8,296 nt of DNA from an uncultured Lachnospiraceae bacterium (GCA_934352055.1 CAKRJY010000025.1:1-8296); one strand, 5' to 3'; shown: positions 1 through 6,391, counted from the first letter of the stretch. Translations and numbers: made by a program. Notes: generated by a model from the sequence alone, not told the origin.

Positions 1-171
1 GACTGCAAAATTTTCGGTAATGTTAATTCTCCAACCTGCACATCGATTTTTATTGTTCTCCATATTACAACGGTTATCATGATAGTCATTAAAAGAATGA
101 ATACTCGTAAAATATTCTTTCTTCTGCGATTGCTGTATCTTCTCTTGTTCACTTTTCTCCCACGCTTTCAT
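1..171 (-). CDS. Partial open frame of unknown function, cut by the window edge
   Basis: Reading the minus strand from an ATG at 171 gives 57 sense codons with no stop before the window ends, so any gene here continues to the left. The visible N-terminus begins MKAWEKSEQEKIQQ and is rich in Lys, Glu, Gln and Asn, with two isolated cysteines near residues 35 and 44. I recognise no family. No good Shine-Dalgarno sequence precedes the ATG, and the opposite strand is also open here in a hydrophobic reading. The frame may therefore be chance, a decayed gene, or a real gene with a weak start. It is listed only because it stays open to the edge. Confidence 0.25.
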   Translation of the reverse strand, partial: MKAWEKSEQEKIQQSQKKEYFTSIHSFNDYHDNRCNMENNKNRCAGWRINITENFAV

Positions 172-428
172 TATCAAAATATTTCTACTTTTAATATAAT
201 TAACAATCAAAGCGACAAAAAAGTTAGTATCTGAACTTATTTTTCTGCAAAAGCTTTATCTGCAAAATTGTAATTTTCTGTGATATTTGTGTCATTTTTG
301 ACTTGTTATCCAGATATTTCACAGACACACTGACCTTGAGGCTGTCGCCGTCTTTTGTAAAACAGGATTTACCAGTTCTGAAAATACATAGTCGCAGCAA
401 ACAGGCGTCAGTGTCGGATTTTGGGTAT
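172..428. other. AT-rich intergenic stretch with no gene seen
   Basis: This stretch lies between the partial frame at the left edge and the terminator of the toxin-antitoxin operon. A 72-codon minus-strand frame with a TTG start crosses it (224-442). It lacks a ribosome binding site, runs through the terminator hairpin and resembles no family I know, so I do not call it. I see no tRNA, repeat array or clear promoter. It may be decayed sequence at the edge of an accessory segment. Confidence 0.4.
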
Positions 429-463
429 AAAAAAGCAGTCAATCATAAATGAAAGACTGCTTT
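429..463 (-). terminator. Intrinsic terminator of the toxin-antitoxin operon
   Basis: On the minus strand a perfect 9-bp stem (AAAGCAGTC at 463-455 pairing with GACTGCTTT at 440-432) encloses a 14-base loop and runs into six T residues (434-429). It starts 12 bases after the toxin stop codon, so it ends the two-gene transcript. A-rich sequence on the other arm could allow weak activity in the opposite direction. Confidence 0.85.
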
Positions 464-475
464 AAATCATATCCT

Positions 476-805
476 TTATTGCTTTGTGTGAAGGTTTAAC
501 TGATTGTCTATGTCCCGTCCGGCATACATTACTCTAAGTATTGTTACAATCTTTTTATCGCTATCTGGAATATACAGTACCACATAATTGTCTACTTGTA
601 ATACACGAAGTCCACGACTTTTCCACGGTTCTTTTTCATATTTTCGATAACGCTCTGGCATCGTGTCCAGACTTAGTATCTGTTCTTCCAGACGGTCAAG
701 TTGCCCGCTTGCATTTTCCTGCGATTGTAATTCAAAAGCAATGTATTCAAAAATCTCTCTCAAATCACTGTCAGCCTGTTCGGATACTTCTACTTCATAT
801 ATCAT
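476..805 (-). CDS. Type II toxin, RelE/ParE superfamily
   Basis: The 109-residue protein is close to the usual size of RelE/ParE-fold toxins. It has an N-terminal helical half (roughly residues 8-45), then a basic middle (MPERYRKY near 49-56 and KSRGLRVL near 62-69) and beta strands ending in VTILRVMYAGRDI (87-99), the typical C-terminal core. RelE members cut mRNA on the ribosome and ParE members poison DNA gyrase; the sequence alone does not decide which applies. The ATG overlaps the antitoxin stop codon by 4 bases (ATGA), and an AAGGA ribosome binding site sits inside the antitoxin gene at 815-819, so the two are translationally coupled. A terminator follows directly. The toxin assignment rests on fold-level resemblance plus the antitoxin partner. 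Confidence 0.85.
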   Translation of the reverse strand: MIYEVEVSEQADSDLREIFEYIAFELQSQENASGQLDRLEEQILSLDTMPERYRKYEKEPWKSRGLRVLQVDNYVVLYIPDSDKKIVTILRVMYAGRDIDNQLNLHTKQ

Positions 806-1110
806 AAGCCATAATCCTTGCGAATGTCAGTAAAGGCTTTCTTCGCATTTTTTGTCCGTCCAGCCTGCATATCCGCATATCCCTTCTCCAACTCTTCATT
901 GAACTCTGCTTCTGATAATGTGCTGATATCAACCGGTCTGGCAGATGGTATTTTTACTTCAAATGGAAGTCCTCTCTGTAAGATAATCTGTTTATAAAAC
1001 ATATTGATAGCACTGGAAGCAGGGATACCAAGTGTAGACAGGATACTTTCTGCTTTTTCTTTGACATCTGGTTCTATCCTTGCATATAAGTTTGCTGATT
1101 TTGTAGCCAT
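802..1110 (-). CDS. RelB/DinJ-family antitoxin
   Basis: The 102-residue protein starts MATKSANLYARIEPDVK, the ribbon-helix-helix N-terminus of RelB/DinJ antitoxins (about residues 4-45), with the family-like stretch ILSTLGIPASSAINMFYKQI. The acidic, helical C-terminal half (about 65-102) would wrap the toxin. I chose the ATG at 1110 because AAAGGAG lies 9 bases upstream. An in-frame ATG at 1119 overlaps that ribosome binding site, and the longer frame back to 1173 has no signal of its own and would begin inside the promoter. In this family the antitoxin neutralises the toxin and, through its ribbon-helix-helix domain, represses its own promoter. That autoregulation is inferred here, supported by an inverted repeat inside the promoter. 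Confidence 0.9.
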   Translation of the reverse strand: MATKSANLYARIEPDVKEKAESILSTLGIPASSAINMFYKQIILQRGLPFEVKIPSARPVDISTLSEAEFNEELEKGYADMQAGRTKNAKKAFTDIRKDYGL

Positions 1111-1152
1111 ATAAACCATCTCCTTTCGTGAGTAGTGTTTACATCTATCTTT

Positions 1153-1181
1153 ATTATATGCGAATGTCAGCACATTAGCAA
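1153..1181 (-). promoter_or_regulatory. Promoter, with possible operator, of the toxin-antitoxin operon
   Basis: On the minus strand the -35 box is TTGCTA (1181-1176) and the -10 box is a perfect TATAAT (1158-1153), separated by 17 bases. It lies wholly after the hydrolase stop codon and about 43 bases before the antitoxin ATG. The spacer contains the inverted repeat AATGT-GCTG-ACATT, a plausible binding site for the ribbon-helix-helix antitoxin. The promoter call rests on sequence; the operator is inference. Confidence 0.7.
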
Positions 1182-1192
1182 TACACTTTCTT

Positions 1193-1966
1193 TCATTCTA
1201 CAACTGCATTTCTTACTTCTTCCACCCACTCCACACTATGGCAGCAAAACAGTTCTTCATGCTGCATATTGTGCCTCCTGATATCCGGATTTTTAAAATA
1301 AGTAAAATATCGCTTTTCGTATTTTTCACCCATCTTTGTTGCGTAAAACAAATGGATGGTGGTTCCCGGCACATCAATTCCATGCTGGACTTGCGTGACC
1401 AGATCAGAATAGAACTGATTATAAATACTCTGTTTTGTAATCCATGGATTCCCTCCCTTGTCAATACCAAACATATCAAAAAATCCATCAATCAGTTCTT
1501 TCTTTGATTTATCTGCTTTATTTATTTTCTTTTGCATGAATTTAGGCAATTTACCCGTGTGAACCATTTTATACATAATCGGCACAACTATAGATGACTG
1601 GATTCGTGCCATCAATGGACCTGCCTCATCCATATCACTGCTTCCAATAATCCCGTGATCTATATGAATTCTTTTCCGTTGAATCAGAAGGGATACAAAA
1701 CTTCCTCCAAGGGAGCACCCGTACGCTGCTTTTATTCTTCCGCCATAGTTTTTCCTGATTTCCTGTTCAATTTTTTCACATTCATCTTCCATCGAATGAA
1801 ATTCTGTTTTCTCATTTGGATCAAATCCATCATAAGAAACTATGACCGTATAAAAATAAGAATGTAACCCATCCAATACATGATCAAAGCTGCTATAAAG
1901 ACAACAGGTACCTGGAAATAAAAATATTACAGGTTTATGATTGTCTCCACTTTCATAAAATTTCAT
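1193..1966 (-). CDS. Alpha/beta hydrolase fold protein
   Basis: This 257-residue protein has the marks of an alpha/beta hydrolase. An early strand-turn VIFLFPGTCC (13-22) occupies the oxyanion-hole position, and the nucleophile elbow is G-C-S-L-G-G with Ser85 as the likely nucleophile. The His-rich C-terminus (HNMQHEELFCCHSVEWV) would supply the catalytic histidine. The middle (about 110-190) is Lys-rich and helical, fitting a lid. No signal peptide or membrane segment is seen, so it should be cytoplasmic. The substrate cannot be told: esterase, peptidase and thioesterase activities all occur in this fold. The ATG at 1966 has AAAGGAG about 10 bases upstream. It has a probable promoter of its own and no clear terminator, so its transcript may run into the toxin-antitoxin operon. 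Confidence 0.75.
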   Translation of the reverse strand: MKFYESGDNHKPVIFLFPGTCCLYSSFDHVLDGLHSYFYTVIVSYDGFDPNEKTEFHSMEDECEKIEQEIRKNYGGRIKAAYGCSLGGSFVSLLIQRKRIHIDHGIIGSSDMDEAGPLMARIQSSIVVPIMYKMVHTGKLPKFMQKKINKADKSKKELIDGFFDMFGIDKGGNPWITKQSIYNQFYSDLVTQVQHGIDVPGTTIHLFYATKMGEKYEKRYFTYFKNPDIRRHNMQHEELFCCHSVEWVEEVRNAVVE

Positions 1967-2001
1967 AGTTCTTGATCTCCTTTAAACTATTCTTACAACG
2001 C

Positions 2002-2031
2002 AATATATCCTCACACCTTTGCAGATTTCAA
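2002..2031 (-). promoter_or_regulatory. Probable promoter of the alpha/beta hydrolase gene
   Basis: On the minus strand a -35 box TTGAAA (2031-2026) and a -10 box TATATT (2007-2002) are separated by 18 bases. Transcription would start around 1995, leaving a leader of about 30 bases that includes the AAAGGAG ribosome binding site. The boxes are good but not perfect and the spacing is one longer than ideal. Confidence 0.5.
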
Positions 2032-2094
2032 ATAATTCTACTTTGGGTTTTGCCTTTCCATTGTATCAAGTGCATCGTTTTCAAAAAACAATCA

Positions 2095-2352
2095 TTACTT
2101 CTTTAAAAATGAAAATAGTCCTTTCTTTTCGTATGGCTCTGTTTTGATATCTCCTGCTGTATAACCAGTAGTATCAATGGCTGTACGGAGAAGATTCTCG
2201 TCCAGTGGCTCCTTAGAAAGAATCACCGTCTCGCCCTTAGAATGGGAAGATGACACCTTTTCCACCAAAAATGTTTGCCGGATTGTATCATTGATATGTG
2301 CTTCGCACATAGAACATGCCATACCTTTTACTTTCACTGTTGTTTGAATCAT
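2095..2352 (-). CDS. Small heavy-metal-associated (HMA) domain protein, CopZ-like
   Basis: The 85-residue protein begins MIQTTVKVKGMACSMCEAHI, the beta strand and metal-binding loop of HMA domains, with the ligand pair Cys13-x-x-Cys16 in the GMxCxxC setting. The rest of the ferredoxin-like fold runs to about residue 67 (DTTGYTAGDI). It then carries a basic-aromatic tail, YEKKGLFSFLKK, beyond the usual 65-70 residue chaperone. Known relatives carry Cu(I) or another soft metal to P-type ATPases or regulators. I chose the ATG at 2352 because AAAGGAG lies 8 bases upstream; an in-frame ATG at 2370 precedes that ribosome binding site and has none of its own. No metal ATPase or CsoR/CopY-type regulator is in the window, so the metal and partner are unknown. 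Confidence 0.8.
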   Translation of the reverse strand: MIQTTVKVKGMACSMCEAHINDTIRQTFLVEKVSSSHSKGETVILSKEPLDENLLRTAIDTTGYTAGDIKTEPYEKKGLFSFLKK

Positions 2353-2441
2353 TGCAACTTCTCCTTTCATTGTCTTACATTAATTTCCATTGCATGATAG
2401 TCTGCGCTTACATTCGTTAGTGTTTTCTAACCATCATCTTT

Positions 2442-2483
2442 AAAAAAACCGTATGAAAACAAAACTGTAATTTCACACGGTTT
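2442..2483 (-). terminator. Intrinsic terminator of the riboflavin operon
   Basis: On the minus strand AAACCGTGTGAAA (2483-2471) pairs with TTTCATACGGTTT (2458-2446) over 13 positions, one of them a G-U wobble, and runs into a T tract (2448-2442). On the plus strand the same position would be an A-C mismatch, so it is tuned for minus-strand RNA. It lies about 110 bases after the ribH stop and separates the riboflavin operon from the metal-binding gene. Confidence 0.8.
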
Positions 2484-2592
2484 CTTTTCTTATGCATTCA
2501 GTATATCACTTTTAACCCGTTTATCAACCAGATTTTGGTTGTCCGTTAGCATCATTTTTTGACTAAAAGTTTACGACTTCCTCATATTTATG

Positions 2593-3063
2593 TTATGAAT
2601 GTTCGATTTCATGTATGAGATTGACCATTTCAATAGCACCAACTGCACAATCATATCCTTTATTTCCAGCTTTTGTACCAGCTCGTTCAATGGCCTGTTC
2701 AATATTATCTGTTGTAAGTACACCAAACATTACTGGAATACCTGTTTCCAAAGAAATAGAAGCGATTCCTTTTGACACCTCGTTACAGACATAATCATAA
2801 TGACTTGTCGAACCACGAATCACGGCTCCCAAGCAGATCACAACATCATATTTACCACTCTTTGCCATTTTTGAAGCAATAAGTGGTATTTCAAACGCAC
2901 CAGGAACCCATGCCACATGAATATCTTCTTCCTGTACATCATGACGGCGCAGCCCATCCATAGCACCACCTAGTAACTTTGCAGTAATAAATTCATTGAA
3001 TCTCGCTGCAACAATACCAACCCTTATGTTTTTTGATACTAATTTTCCTTCAAATTCTCTCAT
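2593..3063 (-). CDS. ribH: 6,7-dimethyl-8-ribityllumazine synthase
   Basis: RibH condenses 5-amino-6-ribitylamino-uracil with 3,4-dihydroxy-2-butanone-4-phosphate to give the lumazine precursor of riboflavin. The 156-residue length is normal. Visible family motifs are RFNEFITAKLL (21-31), the substrate loop VPGAFEIP (53-60), GAVIRGSTSHYDYV (79-92) with the conserved His88, and the C-terminal GVLTTDNIEQAIERAG. Bacterial members usually form 60-subunit icosahedral or smaller ring assemblies; which applies here cannot be seen. The ATG at 3063 has GAGGAG 8 bases upstream and lies 22 bases after the ribBA stop. It is the last gene of the operon, as in Bacillus, and under the upstream FMN riboswitch. 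Confidence 0.98.
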   Translation of the reverse strand: MREFEGKLVSKNIRVGIVAARFNEFITAKLLGGAMDGLRRHDVQEEDIHVAWVPGAFEIPLIASKMAKSGKYDVVICLGAVIRGSTSHYDYVCNEVSKGIASISLETGIPVMFGVLTTDNIEQAIERAGTKAGNKGYDCAVGAIEMVNLIHEIEHS

Positions 3064-3085
3064 CTTTCATTCTCCTCTATTATTC

Positions 3086-4285
3086 TTAATAATTTAAAAT
3101 ATGTCCCATTCTTGCCTGTTTCGTCTTTAAGTAAAACAGATCATGTACCGTAGCATGCATCTGTATAGGAACTCGCTTTGTAATTTCAATGCCAAATTCC
3201 GCAAGTTGATATATTTTGTCTGGATTATTTGTCAATAAACGCATACTATGAACGCCCAAATCCTGTAAAATCTGCGCACCTATATAATATTCTCTTTCAT
3301 CGCCTAAAAAACCGAGCGCTAAATTTGCATCTAAAGTATCCATCCCTTGCTCTTGCAATTCATATGCACGTAATTTGTTAATCAGACCTATCCCTCGACC
3401 TTCCTGACGCATATAAAGCAAAATACCTCGGCCTTCCTTTTCAATCTGCGTCATGGCTGCAGCAAACTGTTGTCCACAATCACATCGTAAAGACCCAAAT
3501 GTATCCCCCGTCAGACATTCCGAATGAACACGACACAGAACATCTTTGCCCTCTCCAATATCTCCCTTAACAAGAGCAACATGATGTTCTCCATTTAACT
3601 TGTTAACAAATCCATATGCTCTGAACTCACCATATTGGGTCGGCATTTTGACCTCTGTCACCCGATCCACCAATTTTTCATGACATTTGCGATAATTTTG
3701 TAAATCTTTGATGGTAATGAACTTGATTCCAAATGTTTCTGACAAACCAAACAGTTCATCCGTACGCATCATTGTTCCATCTTCTCTCATAATTTCACAA
3801 CACAGACCACATTCTTTTAACCCCGCAAGGCGACACAAATCCACTACAGCTTCCGTATGTCCCCCTCGTTCTAAAACACCATTTTTCTTTGCTAGTAACG
3901 GGAACATATGCCCAGGTCGACGAAAATCCTCTGGCTTAACATTTTCATCAACGCAAGCCATTGCTGTGATGGATCGCTCTGCCGCTGAAATCCCAGTACT
4001 TGTCGTCACATGGTCAATAGACACCGTAAAGGCTGTCTCATGATTATCTGTATTTGTTGCTACCATCTGCGGGATTTTTAATTTTTCTACATACTGTTCC
4101 GACATTGGCATACAAATGAGGCCTTTTCCATATGTTGCCATAAAGTTGATATTTTCTGTCGTCGCAAATTCTGCTGCACAAATAAAATCTCCTTCATTCT
4201 CCCGCTCTGGATCATCCGTCACCAAAATAATTTTTCCCTTTCTCAAATCCTCTAATGCTTCTTCAATGGTATTAAATTCTTTCAT
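3086..4285 (-). CDS. ribBA: Bifunctional 3,4-dihydroxy-2-butanone-4-phosphate synthase / GTP cyclohydrolase II
   Basis: This 399-residue fusion supplies both starting branches of riboflavin synthesis. The N-terminal part (about 1-200) converts ribulose-5-phosphate to dihydroxybutanone phosphate. It shows the acidic DDPERENEGDF motif (24-34), TSTGISAAERSIT (95-107), RRPGHMFPL (122-130) and GGHTEAVVDL (141-150). The C-terminal part (about 205-399) is GTP cyclohydrolase II, with zinc ligands Cys257, Cys268 and Cys270 in VHSECLTGDTFGSLRCDC, then RQEGRGIGL and LLTNNPDK. The frame stays open upstream to 4417, but that extension overlaps ribE and lacks family similarity. The ATG at 4285 has GGAGGG 6 bases upstream and yields the standard N-terminus. 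That ribosome binding site overlaps the ribE stop codon, so translation is probably coupled. Confidence 0.98.
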   Translation of the reverse strand: MKEFNTIEEALEDLRKGKIILVTDDPERENEGDFICAAEFATTENINFMATYGKGLICMPMSEQYVEKLKIPQMVATNTDNHETAFTVSIDHVTTSTGISAAERSITAMACVDENVKPEDFRRPGHMFPLLAKKNGVLERGGHTEAVVDLCRLAGLKECGLCCEIMREDGTMMRTDELFGLSETFGIKFITIKDLQNYRKCHEKLVDRVTEVKMPTQYGEFRAYGFVNKLNGEHHVALVKGDIGEGKDVLCRVHSECLTGDTFGSLRCDCGQQFAAAMTQIEKEGRGILLYMRQEGRGIGLINKLRAYELQEQGMDTLDANLALGFLGDEREYYIGAQILQDLGVHSMRLLTNNPDKIYQLAEFGIEITKRVPIQMHATVHDLFYLKTKQARMGHILNY

Positions 4286-4296
4286 GCTATGCCCTC

Positions 4297-4944
4297 CTAA
4301 TACCCATATTTTTCTAAAAATGCTTTTGTTATGTTTGTATGTTGTGATTGTTTTGTCTGTGCAGCAACAAACTTTTCCACATATTTTCCAATAATATCTG
4401 TTTCCAGATTGACGCAATCCCCTGTTTTACGTTCTGCCAAAATTGTTTGCTGAACGGTATGCGGAATCGTCGAAACCAAGAATGAATCCTCCTGTACTTT
4501 TGCAACGGTCAAACTTATGCCATCCATTGTAATGGATCCTTTTTCCACGATATAGCGCATAACATTTGTATCTGTTTTTATGGTAAACCAGATCGCATTA
4601 TCATCTTTTTTTATGCCACATATGGTTCCGGTTCCGTCAACATGTCCGGAAACAATATGTCCACCAAACCTTCCATCCGCAGCCATGGCTCGTTCTAAAT
4701 TCACATGACTTCCTCGGACAAGTCTGGCTAAAGATGATCGATTTAACGTTTCATGCATAACATCTGCAGTAAACGAATTCTCCTTCCTGCTGGTAACGGT
4801 CAAACAAATACCATTCACTGCAATACTATCGCCAATGCTTGTATTTTCTAACACACGGTTTGCCATAATATCTAAAACAGCCGAATGTTCTCCCCTTCGA
4901 ATTTGCCTTATCGTTCCAACTTCCTCAACAATACCCGTAAACAT
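4297..4944 (-). CDS. ribE: Riboflavin synthase, alpha subunit
   Basis: RibE dismutates two lumazine molecules to riboflavin and the ribitylamino-uracil that RibH reuses. The 215-residue protein starts with the hallmark MFTGIVEE and contains two lumazine-binding barrel repeats. The first (about 1-97) has SIAVNGICLTV and ends near GRFGGHIVSGHVDGTG; the second (about 98-190) has the matching SITMDGISLTV and ends in NLETDIIGKYVEKF. A short C-terminal tail follows, as in the trimeric bacterial enzymes. I chose the ATG at 4944, which gives the canonical N-terminus and has AGGTGG 6 bases upstream, rather than the longer frame to 4965. The gene overlaps the end of ribD by 20 bases, and its stop lies 11 bases before ribBA. 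Confidence 0.98.
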   Translation of the reverse strand: MFTGIVEEVGTIRQIRRGEHSAVLDIMANRVLENTSIGDSIAVNGICLTVTSRKENSFTADVMHETLNRSSLARLVRGSHVNLERAMAADGRFGGHIVSGHVDGTGTICGIKKDDNAIWFTIKTDTNVMRYIVEKGSITMDGISLTVAKVQEDSFLVSTIPHTVQQTILAERKTGDCVNLETDIIGKYVEKFVAAQTKQSQHTNITKAFLEKYGY

Positions 4945-6031
4945 CTTGCTCCACCTCACTCTCAATTAAGAAGTCATCCCCTAGCGAAATAACATGGCTA
5001 TTTTTTAACCGAATAGCCTCGGATGGAATCTCTATTCCTTCACCTTCGATGGCAGTCTTTGCATCTTTTCCTCCAAACAATTTTGGTGCAACATATGCTT
5101 GGACTTTTTGTACAATACCATCAGATATTGCCGCCCAATTTAAAGTTCCACCACCTTCCAGCAAAATACTGTCAATCTTTTTTTCACCAAGCAATTTCAT
5201 AAGATGTTGTAAGTCTACATGCCCCTTTTTTTCGCGAACCTGCAAAATCTGACAACCTGCTTTTTTATAGATATACGCTCTCTTTTGATCCTGACAACAT
5301 GTCGCCAAAATCGTAGGTATTTGATTTGCTGTCTGGATAACCTGGGCTGTCACAGGTGTTTGCAGCGATGTATCGCAAATGATACGAATTGGATTTTCTC
5401 CCCCTTCCACTCTGCAAGTAAGCAATGGATCATCTGCTAATACAGTTCCTGCGCCTACCATAATCGCTGTATACCGATGCCTTTGCCAAGCCACATGTTG
5501 TCTCGCTGTCTCTTTGGTAATCCACTTAGACGCACCCGTCTTTGTTGCTATTTTTCCATCCATTGTCATCGCATACTTCATCACTACAAAAGGCCTTTTT
5601 GTTTGTATAAAATGGAAAAACACTTCATTTAAACGCCTGCATTCTTCCGATAAGACATGTTCTGTAACAGCAATGCCATGTTCTTTTAAAATCTTTATCC
5701 CCTTTCCCCGGACAAGAGGATTGGGATCTTCCGAACCAATCACCACGCGCTTAATTCCTGCCTCTATAATGGCATCCACGCAAGGTGGCTGTTTTCCCTG
5801 ATGACAACATGGTTCCAATGTCACATACATAACCGCCCCTGTTGGATCTTCTACACATTGCGCCAACGCATTTCGCTCCGCGTGTGCCTCTCCATATTTT
5901 TGATGCCAGCCTTCCCCAATAATTTTTTCATCTTTTACAATCACTGCTCCCACCATGGGATTCGGCGCTGTAAACCCACAGCCTTTTTCTGCAAGCTGCA
6001 GAGCAATTTTCATATAATCGCTGTCTTTCAA
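4925..6031 (-). CDS. ribD: Bifunctional diaminohydroxyphosphoribosylaminopyrimidine deaminase / 5-amino-6-(5-phosphoribosylamino)uracil reductase
   Basis: RibD performs the second and third steps from GTP to riboflavin. The N-terminal deaminase (about 1-145) shows TAPNPMVGAVIV (21-32) and the zinc site: His50 with catalytic Glu52 in HAE, plus Cys75 and Cys84 in EPCCHQGKQPPC. The NADPH-dependent reductase domain follows, with KYAMTMDGKIAT, VGAGTVLADDPLLTCR and LLEGGGTLNWA. The length of 368 residues is normal. The start is unusual. The frame reaches a GTG at 6040, but that GTG lies inside the ribosome binding site GAGGTGA (6043-6037). A TTG at 6031 has ideal spacing and gives M-KDSDYMKIAL, matching family N-termini; an ATG at 6013 is about 24 bases away. 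First gene of the operon, controlled by the FMN riboswitch. Confidence 0.97.
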   Translation of the reverse strand: MKDSDYMKIALQLAEKGCGFTAPNPMVGAVIVKDEKIIGEGWHQKYGEAHAERNALAQCVEDPTGAVMYVTLEPCCHQGKQPPCVDAIIEAGIKRVVIGSEDPNPLVRGKGIKILKEHGIAVTEHVLSEECRRLNEVFFHFIQTKRPFVVMKYAMTMDGKIATKTGASKWITKETARQHVAWQRHRYTAIMVGAGTVLADDPLLTCRVEGGENPIRIICDTSLQTPVTAQVIQTANQIPTILATCCQDQKRAYIYKKAGCQILQVREKKGHVDLQHLMKLLGEKKIDSILLEGGGTLNWAAISDGIVQKVQAYVAPKLFGGKDAKTAIEGEGIEIPSEAIRLKNSHVISLGDDFLIESEVEQDVYGYC

Positions 6032-6036
6032 TTCCC

Positions 6037-6043
6037 TCACCTC
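6037..6043 (-). promoter_or_regulatory. Ribosome binding site that decides the ribD start
   Basis: GAGGTGA on the minus strand matches the 16S rRNA 3' end over 7 bases. It ends 5 bases before a TTG at 6031 and overlaps the in-frame GTG at 6040, so the GTG cannot be the start. It begins 5 bases after the T tract of the second leader terminator. Confidence 0.75.
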
Positions 6044-6048
6044 GATAT

Positions 6049-6078
6049 AAAAAAAGTCCTGAATCTAACATTCAGGAC
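6049..6078 (-). terminator. Second (ribD-proximal) leader terminator
   Basis: On the minus strand GTCCTGAAT (6078-6070) and ATTCAGGAC (6064-6056) form a perfect 9-bp stem with a 5-base loop, followed by seven T residues (6055-6049). It lies downstream of another complete terminator and just before the ribD ribosome binding site. Its 5' arm (CCTGAA) is complementary to TTCAGG at 6272-6267 at the start of the riboswitch, so the riboswitch could also affect this hairpin. That link is inference. Confidence 0.8.
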
Positions 6079-6107
6079 ATAAAATCATACGGAAAAAATT
6101 CACATAT

Positions 6108-6139
6108 AAAAAGCTCTGGAATAAATCATATTCCAGAGC
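6108..6139 (-). terminator. First leader terminator, probable FMN riboswitch expression platform
   Basis: On the minus strand GCTCTGGAAT (6139-6130) and ATTCCAGAGC (6122-6113) form a perfect 10-bp stem with a 7-base loop, followed by TTTTT (6112-6108). It begins 30 bases after the riboswitch. The riboswitch 3' segment contains TCTGGAT (6185-6179), repeating the TCTGGA of the terminator's 5' arm. It can therefore compete for the same 3' arm and act as an antiterminator when FMN is absent. The terminator is seen directly; the switch mechanism is inferred. Confidence 0.85.
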
Positions 6140-6168
6140 AGTTATACGCAAAATAAACCATATATATT

Positions 6169-6275
6169 ATCTTCTTTCATCCAGACTATACTGTCGGCTT
6201 CGGAATCACACCGAATCATGCCTAACGGCTCGTGGGCTATACCACCGGTAGGGAATCACACCCTGCCCTGAAGAT
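6169..6275 (-). ncRNA. FMN riboswitch (RFN element)
   Basis: The minus strand carries the conserved blocks of the RFN element in order: AGGGCAGGGTG, CCCTACCGGTGGTA, AGCCCACGAGC, GATTCGGTGTGATTCCGAAG, CCGACAGT and AGTCTGGATG. The ends close as helix P1, ATCTTC (6275-6270) pairing with GAAGAT (6174-6169). The element senses flavin mononucleotide and in Firmicutes normally stops transcription of riboflavin genes when FMN is plentiful. It lies just after the promoter and ahead of two U-tailed hairpins and ribD, which fits transcriptional attenuation of the whole ribDE-BA-H operon. Confidence 0.97.
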
Positions 6276-6296
6276 TCTATTCAATTTACAATCGTA

Positions 6297-6325
6297 AGTA
6301 TAGACATCTCTTTTTCTAATGTCAA
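6297..6325 (-). promoter_or_regulatory. Promoter of the riboflavin operon
   Basis: On the minus strand a perfect TTGACA (6325-6320) and TATACT (6302-6297) are separated by 17 bases, giving a strong sigma-A-type promoter. Transcription should start near 6290, about 15 bases before the riboswitch. No terminator is visible between the alarmone synthetase stop codon (6392) and this promoter. Confidence 0.85.
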
Positions 6326-6391
6326 TGCATTTTCCAAATCTTTTACTAATATTCTAATTTTTCAGTCAAAAATCTTGTTTACTGCGACATT

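Noticed and set aside
1..228. Hydrophobic plus-strand reading open from the left edge to a stop near 228
   Set aside because: It is complementary to the Lys/Glu-rich minus-strand frame, which gives Phe/Leu-rich shadows, and no start or ribosome binding site is visible.
277..325. 7-bp inverted repeat TCTGTGA / TCACAGA
   Set aside because: The arms are short, the spacing is 35 bases in AT-rich DNA, and there is no T tract or associated gene; expected by chance.
224..442. 72-codon minus-strand frame starting with TTG
   Set aside because: It has no ribosome binding site, begins inside the terminator hairpin of the toxin-antitoxin operon, and resembles no family.
819..1170. 12-base direct repeat TGCGAATGTCAG at 819-830 and 1159-1170
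   Set aside because: One copy lies in the toxin-antitoxin promoter and one in the antitoxin coding end. About one 12-base match is expected by chance in a window of this size, so no role is claimed.
2525..2541. CAACCA / TGGTTG hairpin after ribH
   Set aside because: It has only 6 bp and no T tract on either strand; the convincing terminator is further on at 2442-2483.
3708..6082. Several plus-strand frames opposite the riboflavin genes
   Set aside because: All are shadows of strongly conserved ribBA, ribE and ribD coding sequence; none has a credible start.
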